16,430 bases of DNA from CAYRLZ01 sp964425275 (GCA_964425275.1 CAYRLZ010000064.1:1-16430), one strand, 5' to 3'; shown: positions 6,836 to 15,570, numbered from the stretch's first letter. A program made the numbers and translations. Notes: a model not told the origin generated them from the letters alone.

Positions 6836-9800
6836 TCAGGCGAGGGCGGAAATCTGAGCATAGGTCTCTTCCTTTGTGAAGTGCTTTAAGGTTATGGCAC
6901 CGGAGGGACAGGCCGATGAACAGACCCCACAGCCTTTACATAGGACCTCTTCAACCACCATCACCTTCTTTTCGCTATCAAAAATTAGTGCCTGATAAGG
7001 ACAGAGACCTTCACAGATATGACAACCAGAACATCGCTCCTCAGAAACATAAGCCACAATTGGCTCAATTGTTATCAGGTCTTTGTTAAGGAGAGCAATA
7101 ACCGAAGCCGCCGCCGCCTTTGCCTGAGCAACCGTATCTGGAATATCTTTTGGTCCCTGACAGGTGCCGGCTAAATAGACACCGTCAATCGTTGAATCAA
7201 CCGGGCGCAATTTCGGGTGGGCCTCTAAAAAGAATCGATCCGGGGAGAGGGATAATTTTAAGAGAGAGGCGAGTTTTTTGCTATCGGCACTCGGAACCAG
7301 ACCAGTTCCTAAAATAACACAATCGGTCTTGTGCTCAATCACCTCTCCCAACAATGTATCCTCAACCCGAACAACGAGTTTCTCACCTTCGCGATAAATT
7401 TCGGATGGATTTCCCCGGCGATAGATTATCCCCTCTTGTTTTACCCGGTCGTAAAACTCTTCATAACCCTTTCCGAATGCCCGGACATCCATATAAAAGA
7501 CATTAACATTACAATCGGGCAATCGCTCTTTTACCAAGTGTGCCTGTTTGGCGATATACATACAGCAGACTCGGGAACAATACTCATTACCAATCTGTTT
7601 ATCGCGGGAACCGACACAATGGATAAGGGTAATATCCTTTGGTTTTTTCCTGTTGATTAAAAATTCGCCTCCGGTTGGACCAGAGGCGGAAAGGAGCCTC
7701 TCTGCTTGAAGACCGGTTATCACCTCCGGATATTTACCGAACCCAAACTCGGGCTTTGCTTCTGGGTCAAATTCTTCATAACCAGTGGCCAGGACAATTG
7801 CCCCAACCTCTAATTCTAAGATTTCATCTTCCATTGTCCAATCAATCGCCCCTGGTTTACAAACCTTAACGCATTCCTGACACTCACAGCAGACGGAGCA
7901 ATTAAGGCACCGCTCTGCCTCCCGCCTTGCCTCATCTTCGGAAAAACCTATCTCTACTTCGGAAAAGTTCCTCCTTTCCGAGACTGGAATTTTGGGCATT
8001 ACTGTCCGCGGCACTTTGGGAACTTTCTTATATTCCTCTTCGGAAAACCGCACAATGGGGAGGAATTTTTTCTCTAAGGGTTTTGTTTTAGTTAAGTAAG
8101 AGTCAATTGACTCGGCTGCCTTCTTTCCCATCGCCACTGCTTCGATTACTGTCGCTGGTCCAGAAACTAAATCACCACCCGCAAAAATCCCTTCTTGGGA
8201 AGTCATTAAGGTCTGGGGGTCAACAACCAATGTCTCCAGCTTCGTCTTCGCAAAATCGGGAAGAAAAGAGGTATCGGGGACTTGCCCAATTGCCGGAATT
8301 AGAATATCACAATCTGAGATAAACTCACTTCCCGGAATGGGAATTGGTCTTCTCCGACCGGTGGCATCCGGTTCAGCCAATTCCATCCTCTGACATTCAA
8401 TTGCCCTTACCTTTAAAGGACCAATTATTTTCACCGGCGCTGCCAAATAAATAATCTCAATCCCTTCCTTTTCCGCCTCTTCTCTCTCCCAAGGGTTGGC
8501 TGGCATCTCCTCCTGGCTGCGCCGGTAGATAATCCGAACCTTCTTTGCCCCAAGGCGAAGGGCGACCCTTCCGACATCAAAGGCGGCATTCCCTCCGCCA
8601 ATCACACAAACTACCTTATCCCGAACGATTGGAGCGAAGTCCTTTAATTTTCGATTAACCGAGGTTAAGAAATTTAGGCAGGAATAGACACCTTCCAAAT
8701 CTTCACCGGGGATATTAAGTTTTAAATCCCGATCGGCACCGGTGGCTAAAAAAACGGAAGCAAACCCATCGAAGAATAAATCCTCAAGTGAGAAATCCTT
8801 ACCTAAGGTCATTTTGGTCTTCACTTCAATCCCATGGGCTAAAATAAAATCAATATCCGCCTTCACCGCCTCTCGGGGTAGACGGAATTCCGGAATACCC
8901 GTAATCAACATCCCCCCGGGCTCTGGTAGTTTTTCAAAGCAAGTTACCGGATAACCCATCTTCGCTAAGAAATAGGCACAAGAAAGACCAGAAGGTCCTG
9001 TGCCAACGACCGCTATCCTTTGCGATTTGGTCTTGGGAATTGGCTCCGGTAATTTCTTTCCACTTTTCAACCAATAATCGGCGATAAATCTCTTTAAGGA
9101 GGCGATAGCAATGGGGGCTTCTTTCCGATTACACTCCCCTTCGCAGGGATGATTGCAGACCCGACCACAAACCGAGGCAAAGGGATTTGCCTCTCTCTCT
9201 AAGTCCAATGCCTCCTCATATCTCCCTTGCGCAATTAAAGCAATATAGCCATGAGCATTAACCCCAGCCGGACAACCTGTCCGACAAGGAGAGATTCCTT
9301 TTCGGTCAATCGTATAAACATTGGGCACCGCCTGGGGAAAGGGACGGTAGATTGCCGTCCTCTTTTTTAACCCAACATCAAACTCGCTTTTCACCCTAAC
9401 CGGACAGGCAAACTCACAATCCTGACAGGCATTACAAAGCTGGGAGGAGACATATCTTGCCTTCTTTCTCACCTTCACCTTAAAATTACCGATTGTCCCT
9501 GAGATATCACAAACCTCGGAATAGGTGAGGAGGGAAATATTTTTCTCTCTTGCCACATCAACCATCTTTGGGGTCAAGATACAGGCCGCACAATCAAGAG
9601 TCGGAAATGTCTTCTCCAGCTGAGCCATCCGACCGCCAATGGATGGTTCCTTTTCTACCAGATAGACCTGATACCCGGCGTCAGCAATATCTAATGCCGC
9701 CTGAATCCCGGCAATTCCGCCACCAATCACCAAAGCCCTCTTTGTCACCGGCACGGTTTTCGGCACCAATGGCTCTAAAAAGATTGCCCGAAAAACCGCG

Positions 9801-10168
9801 CTCTTCACCAAATCCTTTGCCTTTTCGGTTGCCTCTTTTTTATCATCGTGGACCCAAGAGCACTGCTCACGGATATTTGCCATCTCAAAGAGATAGGGAT
9901 TAAGACCAACTTCAAAGATACAGCCGCGGAAGGTTGGTTCGTGCATCCGCGGGGAACAGGAGGCAACAACAACCCGATTGAGATTATATTCCTTAATATC
10001 CTTCTTGATTAAATCCTGCCCGGGCTCTGAGCACATATAGAGATAATCCCGAGCAATTATCACATTGGGTAGGGTTTGAGCGAACTCGGCAACCACCTTC
10101 ACATCAACGGTCTTAGAAATATTTACGCCGCAATGACAGATATAAACACCAATCCTTATTTCTTCCAT
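6836..10168 (-). CDS. HdrA-like iron-sulfur flavoprotein with inserted GltD-like NAD(P)H module
   Basis: Large redox protein, 1110 residues from ATG 10168. The N-terminal part resembles HdrA of heterodisulfide reductase: CHCG at 11-14, a FAD Rossmann motif GGGIAG at 149-154 and the HdrA signature DCAACILTPKM at 192-202. A cysteine cluster (245-255) follows. About 290-750 is a complete GltD/NfnB-like module. It has its own cysteines (CRTGCPAG; CGRVCNHPCEGEC), a FAD site GTGPSG at 389-394, an NADPH-type GGGNAAFDVGR at 524-534 and a closing GGDLVSGPATV near 664. Then come a Cys-rich stretch 754-770, the second HdrA half, and a C-terminal ferredoxin with two [4Fe-4S] motifs (1046-1087). It could pass electrons between NAD(P)H, flavin and ferredoxin. 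No HdrB or HdrC lies nearby, so the partner is unknown. A start at TTG 10204 would fall on the promoter's -35 box and is rejected. Confidence 0.88.
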   Translation of the reverse strand: MEEIRIGVYICHCGVNISKTVDVKVVAEFAQTLPNVIIARDYLYMCSEPGQDLIKKDIKEYNLNRVVVASCSPRMHEPTFRGCIFEVGLNPYLFEMANIREQCSWVHDDKKEATEKAKDLVKSAVFRAIFLEPLVPKTVPVTKRALVIGGGIAGIQAALDIADAGYQVYLVEKEPSIGGRMAQLEKTFPTLDCAACILTPKMVDVAREKNISLLTYSEVCDISGTIGNFKVKVRKKARYVSSQLCNACQDCEFACPVRVKSEFDVGLKKRTAIYRPFPQAVPNVYTIDRKGISPCRTGCPAGVNAHGYIALIAQGRYEEALDLEREANPFASVCGRVCNHPCEGECNRKEAPIAIASLKRFIADYWLKSGKKLPEPIPKTKSQRIAVVGTGPSGLSCAYFLAKMGYPVTCFEKLPEPGGMLITGIPEFRLPREAVKADIDFILAHGIEVKTKMTLGKDFSLEDLFFDGFASVFLATGADRDLKLNIPGEDLEGVYSCLNFLTSVNRKLKDFAPIVRDKVVCVIGGGNAAFDVGRVALRLGAKKVRIIYRRSQEEMPANPWEREEAEKEGIEIIYLAAPVKIIGPLKVRAIECQRMELAEPDATGRRRPIPIPGSEFISDCDILIPAIGQVPDTSFLPDFAKTKLETLVVDPQTLMTSQEGIFAGGDLVSGPATVIEAVAMGKKAAESIDSYLTKTKPLEKKFLPIVRFSEEEYKKVPKVPRTVMPKIPVSERRNFSEVEIGFSEDEARREAERCLNCSVCCECQECVKVCKPGAIDWTMEDEILELEVGAIVLATGYEEFDPEAKPEFGFGKYPEVITGLQAERLLSASGPTGGEFLINRKKPKDITLIHCVGSRDKQIGNEYCSRVCCMYIAKQAHLVKERLPDCNVNVFYMDVRAFGKGYEEFYDRVKQEGIIYRRGNPSEIYREGEKLVVRVEDTLLGEVIEHKTDCVILGTGLVPSADSKKLASLLKLSLSPDRFFLEAHPKLRPVDSTIDGVYLAGTCQGPKDIPDTVAQAKAAAASVIALLNKDLITIEPIVAYVSEERCSGCHICEGLCPYQALIFDSEKKVMVVEEVLCKGCGVCSSACPSGAITLKHFTKEETYAQISALA

Positions 10169-10175
10169 AAGAAAT

Positions 10176-10204
10176 ATCCTAACAAATTTTTCCCTTTCTG
10201 TCAA
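10176..10204 (-). promoter_or_regulatory. Promoter of the HdrA-like gene, leaderless
   Basis: On the minus strand TTGACA (10204-10199), a 17-base spacer and TAGGAT (10181-10176), ending 7 bases before ATG 10168. No Shine-Dalgarno is present. The -35 is perfect and the -10 is weak (4 of 6). It lies back to back with the mutM promoter in a 99-base divergent intergenic region. Confidence 0.65.
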
Positions 10205-10233
10205 CTATGATAAAAACTATTAGAGTGACAGGT

Positions 10234-10261
10234 TTGACGATTATTGGATTATTATTATAAT
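10234..10261 (+). promoter_or_regulatory. Promoter of mutM, leaderless
   Basis: TTGACG (10234-10239), a 16-base spacer and a perfect TATAAT (10256-10261). The -10 ends 6 bases before ATG 10268, so the first transcribed base should be at or next to the start codon. The ORF extension beginning at 10244 would overlap this promoter and cannot be translated from this transcript. Confidence 0.75.
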
Positions 10262-10267
10262 GAAAGG

Positions 10268-11095
10268 ATGCCGGAATTACCAGAAGTAGAGACGATAAAA
10301 AACGAACTTGTGCCCTATATTAAGGGAAAGAGGATTAAAGATATTGTAATTAAACGGAAGGAGATTATCGGTTTCCCAAACCACAAAAGTTTCGTCAAGA
10401 AGAGTAAGGGGAAAAAAATAATTAATATCCGCCGCCGGGGAAAATATTTGATATTTGAATTAAATAACGGTAATAAATTGCTTTTTCATCTAAAACTTTC
10501 CGGCCGGCTATTTCTGATCAACGACCTTTCCCCGGACTGCGAATTAAAATACGAAAGGTTACGTTTGGTCTTAAACCATCAAGGCTTATCTTTTATTGAA
10601 CCAAGGATGTTTGGACGAGTTTATTTAATCCAAAAAAATATCCCGAAGCAATTAAAGGGATTCCAAGAATTAGGTCCGGAACCATTGGAAAGGGACTTCA
10701 ATAAAACCTTCCTCAAAGCGAAATTAAAAAACCGGAAGGGAAAAATAAAGTCACTTCTTTTAGACCAGCGAATTGGATGTGGTATCGGAAATATTTATGC
10801 CGATGAGTCATTATTCCGGGCAAAGATTCACCCCAAAAGAAGTGGCGCGACATTAAGCGATGACGAGATAACCCGCCTGGTAAGGGCAATTAAAATTTGC
10901 CTGAAAGCGGCCATCAGATACAAAGGAACCACCCTATCCGATTATTTCCGACCCAAAGGTATTGGTGGCAATTATGCAAGCCATCTATTGGTTAAAGCCC
11001 GAGAAGGCAAGCCCTGTTTTATCTGTGGCACTCTGATTCAAAGGGAAAAGATTAGTAACCGAAGTACCCATTTTTGTCCAAGATGTCAGAAATAG
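10268..11095 (+). CDS. mutM: Formamidopyrimidine-DNA glycosylase
   Basis: Base-excision repair enzyme that removes 8-oxoguanine and formamidopyrimidines and cleaves the abasic site. The product is 275 residues from ATG 10268. The N-terminal MPELPEVET motif fixes the start: after Met removal Pro2 is the catalytic nucleophile, with Glu3 next to it. HLKLSGRL contains the conserved catalytic Lys. The helix-two-turn-helix region has DQRIGCGIGNIYADE, and the C-terminal zinc finger has CFICG and CPRC pairs. An in-frame extension to 10244 adds eight residues that would bury the required N-terminal proline, so it is rejected. All catalytic features are present. The stop overlaps the start of a broken isoaspartyl peptidase gene. 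Confidence 0.95.
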   Translation: MPELPEVETIKNELVPYIKGKRIKDIVIKRKEIIGFPNHKSFVKKSKGKKIINIRRRGKYLIFELNNGNKLLFHLKLSGRLFLINDLSPDCELKYERLRLVLNHQGLSFIEPRMFGRVYLIQKNIPKQLKGFQELGPEPLERDFNKTFLKAKLKNRKGKIKSLLLDQRIGCGIGNIYADESLFRAKIHPKRSGATLSDDEITRLVRAIKICLKAAIRYKGTTLSDYFRPKGIGGNYASHLLVKAREGKPCFICGTLIQREKISNRSTHFCPRCQK

Positions 11096-11384
11096 CCCTA
11101 ATCGCTTACGGTGGGAGCGTTTGCACAGTAGTGCGGATGATGGAGGATGACCCGGTATTTAACCACCTCTTTTTAGTTGGCGAGGGTGGGATAAAATTTG
11201 CCCGAAAGTTCGGCTTTGAAGATTACGACCTCTGAACCGAAGCGGAGACAAAATTGAAAGGTCAACCGTTGGTGCCGGAACCAATGCCAATCCCTTTGCT
11301 GGTGCCTCCGCCACTGGCTACGGAGAGACAATGGAAGGTTTGGTTGGGGCTTATATCAAGGATGGCCGATTGATTTCCTTCTAA
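11083..11384 (+). pseudogene. Isoaspartyl peptidase / plant-type asparaginase, decayed
   Basis: Pieces of an Ntn-hydrolase of the isoaspartyl peptidase family survive in order. An ATG at 11083 overlapping the mutM stop opens MSEIALIAYGG, like the family's N-terminal I-HGG. Next come MEDDPVFN (family LEDDP-FNAG), a large deletion, and HLFLVGEGGIKFARKFGFEDYDL (split here as HLFLVGEGGIKF and ARKFGFEDYDL) up to a TGA at 11233-11235. After a frameshift, GAGTNANPFAGASATGYGE and an IKDGRLISF end lead to a stop at 11382. A normal member is around 300 residues. Only about a third of that coding length remains and the catalytic threonine region is gone. The remaining 50-residue ORF (11083-11235) is unlikely to be functional. 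Confidence 0.75.
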
Positions 11385-11400
11385 TCGCCAAAAACTTCTT

Positions 11401-11991
11401 CTACCTTTCAATCGCCTCCGAAGAAAGGACTTGAATCTTTTCTATCGCCGCAATAATCTCCTTACCCTTTTTGGCTAAGTCTTTTATCGCTTTATCTTTT
11501 GTCTTAGAAGACTCAGTAATTAGTTCCCTAAGGGTATCTTTGAGATATTCAAGATTTATCTCTTTACCAACCAATAAATCCGATAATAAGGTCTTTGCCT
11601 CTCGGTAGGTCTCTTCTAATGTTCGCTTCGTAATATCTATCACCACCTCACCCACTGATTGTTTTATCGGACAGACGAAGGAGAGTCTTATCTTTCCTTT
11701 TCCTGCTTCTTTTAACCTAACAGTAACGATTTTCCGGAACCTACCTGAAGCGAGCGACTCCCATTCACTGACCGAGACCGGAAAGACCTTTTCATAAGAG
11801 AACTCACCCGTCTCAACTGGACTAAGGCAGGGCAAGTGAGTATATTGGGCCTCAATCTGAAATGTTCGGACATCTCCCACCTTTCCTGATGCCCTTGATG
11901 GTGAGAAGGTAATAATTGTTGCCGTGCCTTCACTAAAAGGGAAGAGAGAAGAAATAATTAGTAAGATAAAAAAGGGATTTTTGAGTTTCAT
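11401..11991 (-). CDS. Secreted protein of unknown function
   Basis: 196 residues, not recognised as a named family. Residues 1-22 form a typical Sec signal peptide (two Lys, then FFILLIISSLF). There is no lipobox Cys, so it is likely periplasmic or exported. Residues 25-122 look beta-rich, with alternating hydrophobic residues and two cysteines (55 and 107) that could form a disulfide, suggesting an Ig-like fold. Residues 123-196 are charged and helical, likely coiled coil. It is last in the five-gene operon: its ATG overlaps the upstream stop as ATGA, and a strong AAGGAGGTG Shine-Dalgarno lies inside the end of the FAD enzyme gene. Function is unknown. Confidence 0.7.
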   Translation of the reverse strand: MKLKNPFFILLIISSLFPFSEGTATIITFSPSRASGKVGDVRTFQIEAQYTHLPCLSPVETGEFSYEKVFPVSVSEWESLASGRFRKIVTVRLKEAGKGKIRLSFVCPIKQSVGEVVIDITKRTLEETYREAKTLLSDLLVGKEINLEYLKDTLRELITESSKTKDKAIKDLAKKGKEIIAAIEKIQVLSSEAIER

Positions 11992-13115
11992 CGCATCACC
12001 TCCTTTTTACCGAAGTCCCGATCCAACCGGAATTCGTCTAAGGGGATGGAACTTTTCCCTTGAACAATCTTTTCGGCGAATAATTTCCCGATAGCCGGGG
12101 CAAGCATAAATCCATGTCCACACATCCCGGCTACAACATAAAAACCATCTATCTCCGTCTCGGAGACAATCGGATTGCCATCTGGCGTCATCTCATAACT
12201 TCCGGCCCACTGCCTTAAAACTTTCACCTCTCCCAAATCTGGGATGAGCCTTTGCATCCGGCGGGGCATCTCCGATAAGAATTCAAAAGTGGAATTTGTG
12301 TCTAAGCCAAAAACCGGCGGCACCGGCGTATAGCACCCAATAATATGTTGGGTGGAATGGAACTGGAAGAAATAGCAACCATCCGCTCGGTAATCAACAA
12401 TCATCGGTTCAAAAGAATAAGGATATTCTTCGGTAACCAGCCCCTCGTGTCTCTCCGGATATACCGGAATATGGCAATTAAGCAATTTGCCCACTTCACT
12501 GGCCCAAGGACCAGCACAATTTATCACCGTATCCGCGGCGTAGATTTCGTTTTTATCGGTCCTAACGAAAAATCCCCTGCCTTTTTTCTTAATCTCCTTG
12601 ACCGTGGTGTAGGTGAAAATCTTACCGCCCAATCTTTTAATCATTTCTAAATAGCCAAAAGTTACCTTAAAGGGATTGGCCTGACCATCGGTCGGACAGA
12701 AGGCGCCACCGAGGAGACCATCTAAAGAAAGGGAAGGGACTATCTTTTGACATTCCTCCGGTGTAAGAAATCTTACCGGTAGATTATACCTCTTCTGGAT
12801 TTCCATTGCTTTTAAGTAATTATTTTTTACTTCCTCGCTGTGGGCGAGAAATAGATAACCACCCGAATACCACTCAATATCTATCGCTAATTCTTCGGAA
12901 AGGGAAGAGAAGATTTTTACACTCTCCATCATAATTCTTATCGTCAACTCGTGAGAGAATTGTTGTCGCACACCACCAATTGCCTTACCGGTTGAGCCGG
13001 AGGTTGGATAACTCTTCTCCAAGAGGCAAACCTTTAATCGCTTCTTGGCTAAATAATAGCCAACACTGGCCCCAACCACCCCCGCGCCGATAATTATCAC
13101 ATCGGAATGACGCAT
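11988..13115 (-). CDS. FAD-dependent amine/amino-acid dehydrogenase (DAO fold, SoxB/PDH-beta-like)
   Basis: Flavoenzyme of 375 residues of the D-amino-acid-oxidase fold. Residues 5-36 carry the ADP-binding GAGVVG motif and the acidic end of the second strand (LLEKS). GGVRQQ at about 47-52 is the usual FAD-contacting stretch. The C-terminal GFYVVAGMCGHGFMLAP, near 325, closes the FAD site. Relatives include sarcosine oxidase beta, L-proline dehydrogenase beta and hydroxyproline or opine dehydrogenases; substrate choice cannot be read from sequence. The BFD-like gene ends 9 bases upstream, and a ferredoxin-type gene leads the operon, so electrons probably go to iron-sulfur partners and not to oxygen. 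Confidence 0.85.
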   Translation of the reverse strand: MRHSDVIIIGAGVVGASVGYYLAKKRLKVCLLEKSYPTSGSTGKAIGGVRQQFSHELTIRIMMESVKIFSSLSEELAIDIEWYSGGYLFLAHSEEVKNNYLKAMEIQKRYNLPVRFLTPEECQKIVPSLSLDGLLGGAFCPTDGQANPFKVTFGYLEMIKRLGGKIFTYTTVKEIKKKGRGFFVRTDKNEIYAADTVINCAGPWASEVGKLLNCHIPVYPERHEGLVTEEYPYSFEPMIVDYRADGCYFFQFHSTQHIIGCYTPVPPVFGLDTNSTFEFLSEMPRRMQRLIPDLGEVKVLRQWAGSYEMTPDGNPIVSETEIDGFYVVAGMCGHGFMLAPAIGKLFAEKIVQGKSSIPLDEFRLDRDFGKKEVMR

Positions 13116-13124
13116 AGAAAAGAC

Positions 13125-13412
13125 TTAGCAATCACCTTGATTGCGAAATGTGGCCAATATCTTTCCGGCAATTGGCTTGAGCGGCGGTCGTTTTTTGGGC
13201 AGCGCAATATCCGACACCGGAATTTTTGTCTCCCGGGAAATTATCTTAACCAATGGCCAGAGACAACTCCTCCCCTGACAGTGCCCCATTCCGATTCGTA
13301 AAATCCGCTTTAATTCCTCCGGTGTCCGATAGCCTTTCCTAATCCATTCAATCACCTCTTCCTCGGTTATCTCTTCACAACGGCAGACAATCTTTATTCC
13401 TCTCTTCGGCAT
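13125..13412 (-). CDS. BFD-like [2Fe-2S]-binding protein
   Basis: Small protein of 95 residues with the BFD (bacterioferritin-associated ferredoxin)-like fold. Four cysteines are spaced as in that family: Cys10-x-Cys12 and Cys45-x4-Cys50 (HCQGRSC), which would bind one [2Fe-2S] cluster. Such domains occur as small subunits of multi-component dehydrogenases. Here it is only 6 bases downstream of sppA and 9 bases upstream of the FAD enzyme, which supports a role as electron-transfer subunit of that enzyme. Residues after 65 are basic and less conserved. Confidence 0.85.
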   Translation of the reverse strand: MPKRGIKIVCRCEEITEEEVIEWIRKGYRTPEELKRILRIGMGHCQGRSCLWPLVKIISRETKIPVSDIALPKKRPPLKPIAGKILATFRNQGDC

Positions 13413-13418
13413 AACTTA

Positions 13419-15551
13419 CTAAAAAATGAAAGGCAAGCCCCTCCGAAAAGGGGGATAATGGACAATTTCCGCATCCTTCAATTTAACCTCCTTCTTTACA
13501 TATTCAATCACCTCAGTTATCCCCCCAATTTTATCAACCAGACCAAATTCTTTAGCCCGTTTCCCGCTCCATACCCTCCCTTGACCTAAGGAATCAACCT
13601 TATCCTTATTCATTCTTCTCCCTTCGGCAACCTTATTTAGGAACTGGTCGTAAAATTCTTCAATCATCTGGCGGAAGAGTTTTCTCTCCTCTTCGGTAAA
13701 GTGTCGATCCGGTGAGAAGTAATCGGCCTTCTCGCCCCTTTTTAGCGTCTCCCGGGTTATCCCAAGTTTCTCTTCGCCGCCTCGGGTAATCACCTTTAGA
13801 CCGAAGACACCGATTGAACCGGTGAGGGTAGAATTTAAGGCAAAGATTTCTTTAGCATTGGCGGCGACATAATAACCACCGGAGGCGGCCAAGGAAGACA
13901 TTGAGACATAGACCGGTTTTCTCTTTTTTGTCAGTTCAATCTCCCGCCAGATGATATCCGAGGCAAAACCACTTCCTCCTGGGGAATCAATCCGCAAGAT
14001 AACTGCCTTTACCCGACGGTCATTTCTTATTCGTCGGAGATAACGAACAACTGTCCTACAACCCGTAACATACTCCCCGGTTAAGAAATCGGTCTTTGAT
14101 TCGCCATAGACGATAGAACCATTTATATAGACGATGGCGATTTTATCCTTCTCCGCCCAATCGTCATTATAATATCTAATCTGCTGAAACTTTCTTTCCG
14201 TAACCTTTCCGCTGACTGCCGTCTCTTCCTTTATTATACTATCTAACTGGTCCTCATAGGCTAAGATATCCAAGAGTCCTTTCTTTTTCCCTTCGGCCGG
14301 CGAGAAAAGCCCCTGATTTATAATACTCTCCGCCTTTTCTCGGTCAATGCCTTTCTCGGCAAAAGCGGCAAGAATGACTTCATACATATCATCCAGTATC
14401 GCTTCTAACTGCTCCCGATTCTGGGGGGTTAATTTTTCTTCGGTTAAGGCCTCTGGTGCTGACTTATATTTACCGACCCTCTCCACATCAACCTCAATGC
14501 CCAATCTCTTCAAAAGGTTGGCGAGGAACATTGTCCGGATATAAATCCCCGGCAGGAATACCTCACCAAGCGGATGGAGGATAATCTTATCCGCCGCGGT
14601 TGCCAGATAGAAATTGATTGTATTGAGATGAGGTGTATAGATAAAAATCTTTTTGCCTGATTTCCGAAACTGACGAAGTTCACCTTTTAACTCCTCGCAT
14701 TGGGAGAGGGTTAAGGAAAAATCCGGGGTGATTTTTAACAAAATGGCCTTTATCCATTTTGTCTCGCCCGCCTTCTTTATCAAATCAAGGAGTTCATACA
14801 AACTTCCGCTCGCGCGCTTGCCGAATAAAGAGAAACCGGGCAAGACATCGGAGCGAGTTTGGGATAGTTCTATCTCTAAATATCTTTTGGATAACGGCAA
14901 GATGCTTGGCTTTCTCTCTGTGTGGTAAGAAAGAGATAAAATCTCAGTATTTAGACCTTCTTTGGATTTTGGCGGATAAGTGAGAAAAGAAGAGAGCCCG
15001 GGCTTGCCTAAGGATAGAGAAAATCCTAAGGTGAGGTTTAAGTCGGTATCCGTAGTAAATTTTATCTCAGCTCCTGGGAATAAGACCGCATTAAACCCAA
15101 AGAAATGAGAAATGCCCGAAGGCCGACCCGAGACTGAGCCTTCATAATAAAGAGAGAGAAGTTTTAGCGGCCTTAAGGCAATGCCGGCGATTAGCGGCAA
15201 TTCCCTTCTTAATCCAGTTGCCACCAACCCTAAGGATATGAAATTTCTCCAACGGTAGGCAATCCCCAAATTCCAAAAACCCTTCTGACCATATCTAACT
15301 CCTAAGAAAAGATTAGAAATCCTTAAACCGCTACCGAGAAAATAGGTTTGCGGTCGATTCTGATAGTAAAATCCTAAATTTCCCAACTGTCCAGCAAAAG
15401 AGAAATTGGTTTGCCGTCGGCTATAAATGAGATAACAATTAAATGCCCGATTGGTTGAGAGGTATGCTGGATTTCCTAAAATTGCCAAGGCGTCATCCGT
15501 CGTCGTAACCGATAAGGGATAAGAGAAAAGTAAAGAGAAAAATAAAATCAT
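13419..15551 (-). CDS. sppA: Signal peptide peptidase SppA with beta-rich N-terminal domain
   Basis: Envelope serine protease of the S49 family, 710 residues. A short signal peptide (1-14) precedes about 200 residues of alternating polar and aromatic strands ending in Tyr, Phe or Leu (residues 25-210). These look like a PorV-type outer-membrane barrel and not the membrane helix of usual SppA. The SppA part follows: an N-terminal S49 half (225-445) with the catalytic Lys363 in VGKYKSAPE, and a C-terminal half (470-690) with nucleophile Ser557 in LAASGGYY and the supporting RIDSPGGSG loop. Both members of the Ser-Lys dyad are present, so it should be active. It sits inside an operon of redox genes with no visible functional link. 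No Shine-Dalgarno is obvious before ATG 15551. Confidence 0.88.
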   Translation of the reverse strand: MILFFSLLFSYPLSVTTTDDALAILGNPAYLSTNRAFNCYLIYSRRQTNFSFAGQLGNLGFYYQNRPQTYFLGSGLRISNLFLGVRYGQKGFWNLGIAYRWRNFISLGLVATGLRRELPLIAGIALRPLKLLSLYYEGSVSGRPSGISHFFGFNAVLFPGAEIKFTTDTDLNLTLGFSLSLGKPGLSSFLTYPPKSKEGLNTEILSLSYHTERKPSILPLSKRYLEIELSQTRSDVLPGFSLFGKRASGSLYELLDLIKKAGETKWIKAILLKITPDFSLTLSQCEELKGELRQFRKSGKKIFIYTPHLNTINFYLATAADKIILHPLGEVFLPGIYIRTMFLANLLKRLGIEVDVERVGKYKSAPEALTEEKLTPQNREQLEAILDDMYEVILAAFAEKGIDREKAESIINQGLFSPAEGKKKGLLDILAYEDQLDSIIKEETAVSGKVTERKFQQIRYYNDDWAEKDKIAIVYINGSIVYGESKTDFLTGEYVTGCRTVVRYLRRIRNDRRVKAVILRIDSPGGSGFASDIIWREIELTKKRKPVYVSMSSLAASGGYYVAANAKEIFALNSTLTGSIGVFGLKVITRGGEEKLGITRETLKRGEKADYFSPDRHFTEEERKLFRQMIEEFYDQFLNKVAEGRRMNKDKVDSLGQGRVWSGKRAKEFGLVDKIGGITEVIEYVKKEVKLKDAEIVHYPPFRRGLPFIF

Positions 15552-15570
15552 AAGAAAATGGCGAGATACT

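Noticed and set aside
7120..8954. Plus-strand open frames inside the HdrA-like gene
   Set aside because: They are antisense shadows of a well-conserved gene, with no ribosome sites or recognisable products.
6836..10204. TTG start at 10204 for the HdrA-like protein
   Set aside because: The TTG is part of the TTGACA -35 box; ATG 10168 gives the normal short start before the CHCG motif.
11233..11235. TGA in the isoaspartyl peptidase remnant as a selenocysteine codon
   Set aside because: The family has no catalytic cysteine there, the gene also has a deletion and a frameshift, and no hairpin follows.
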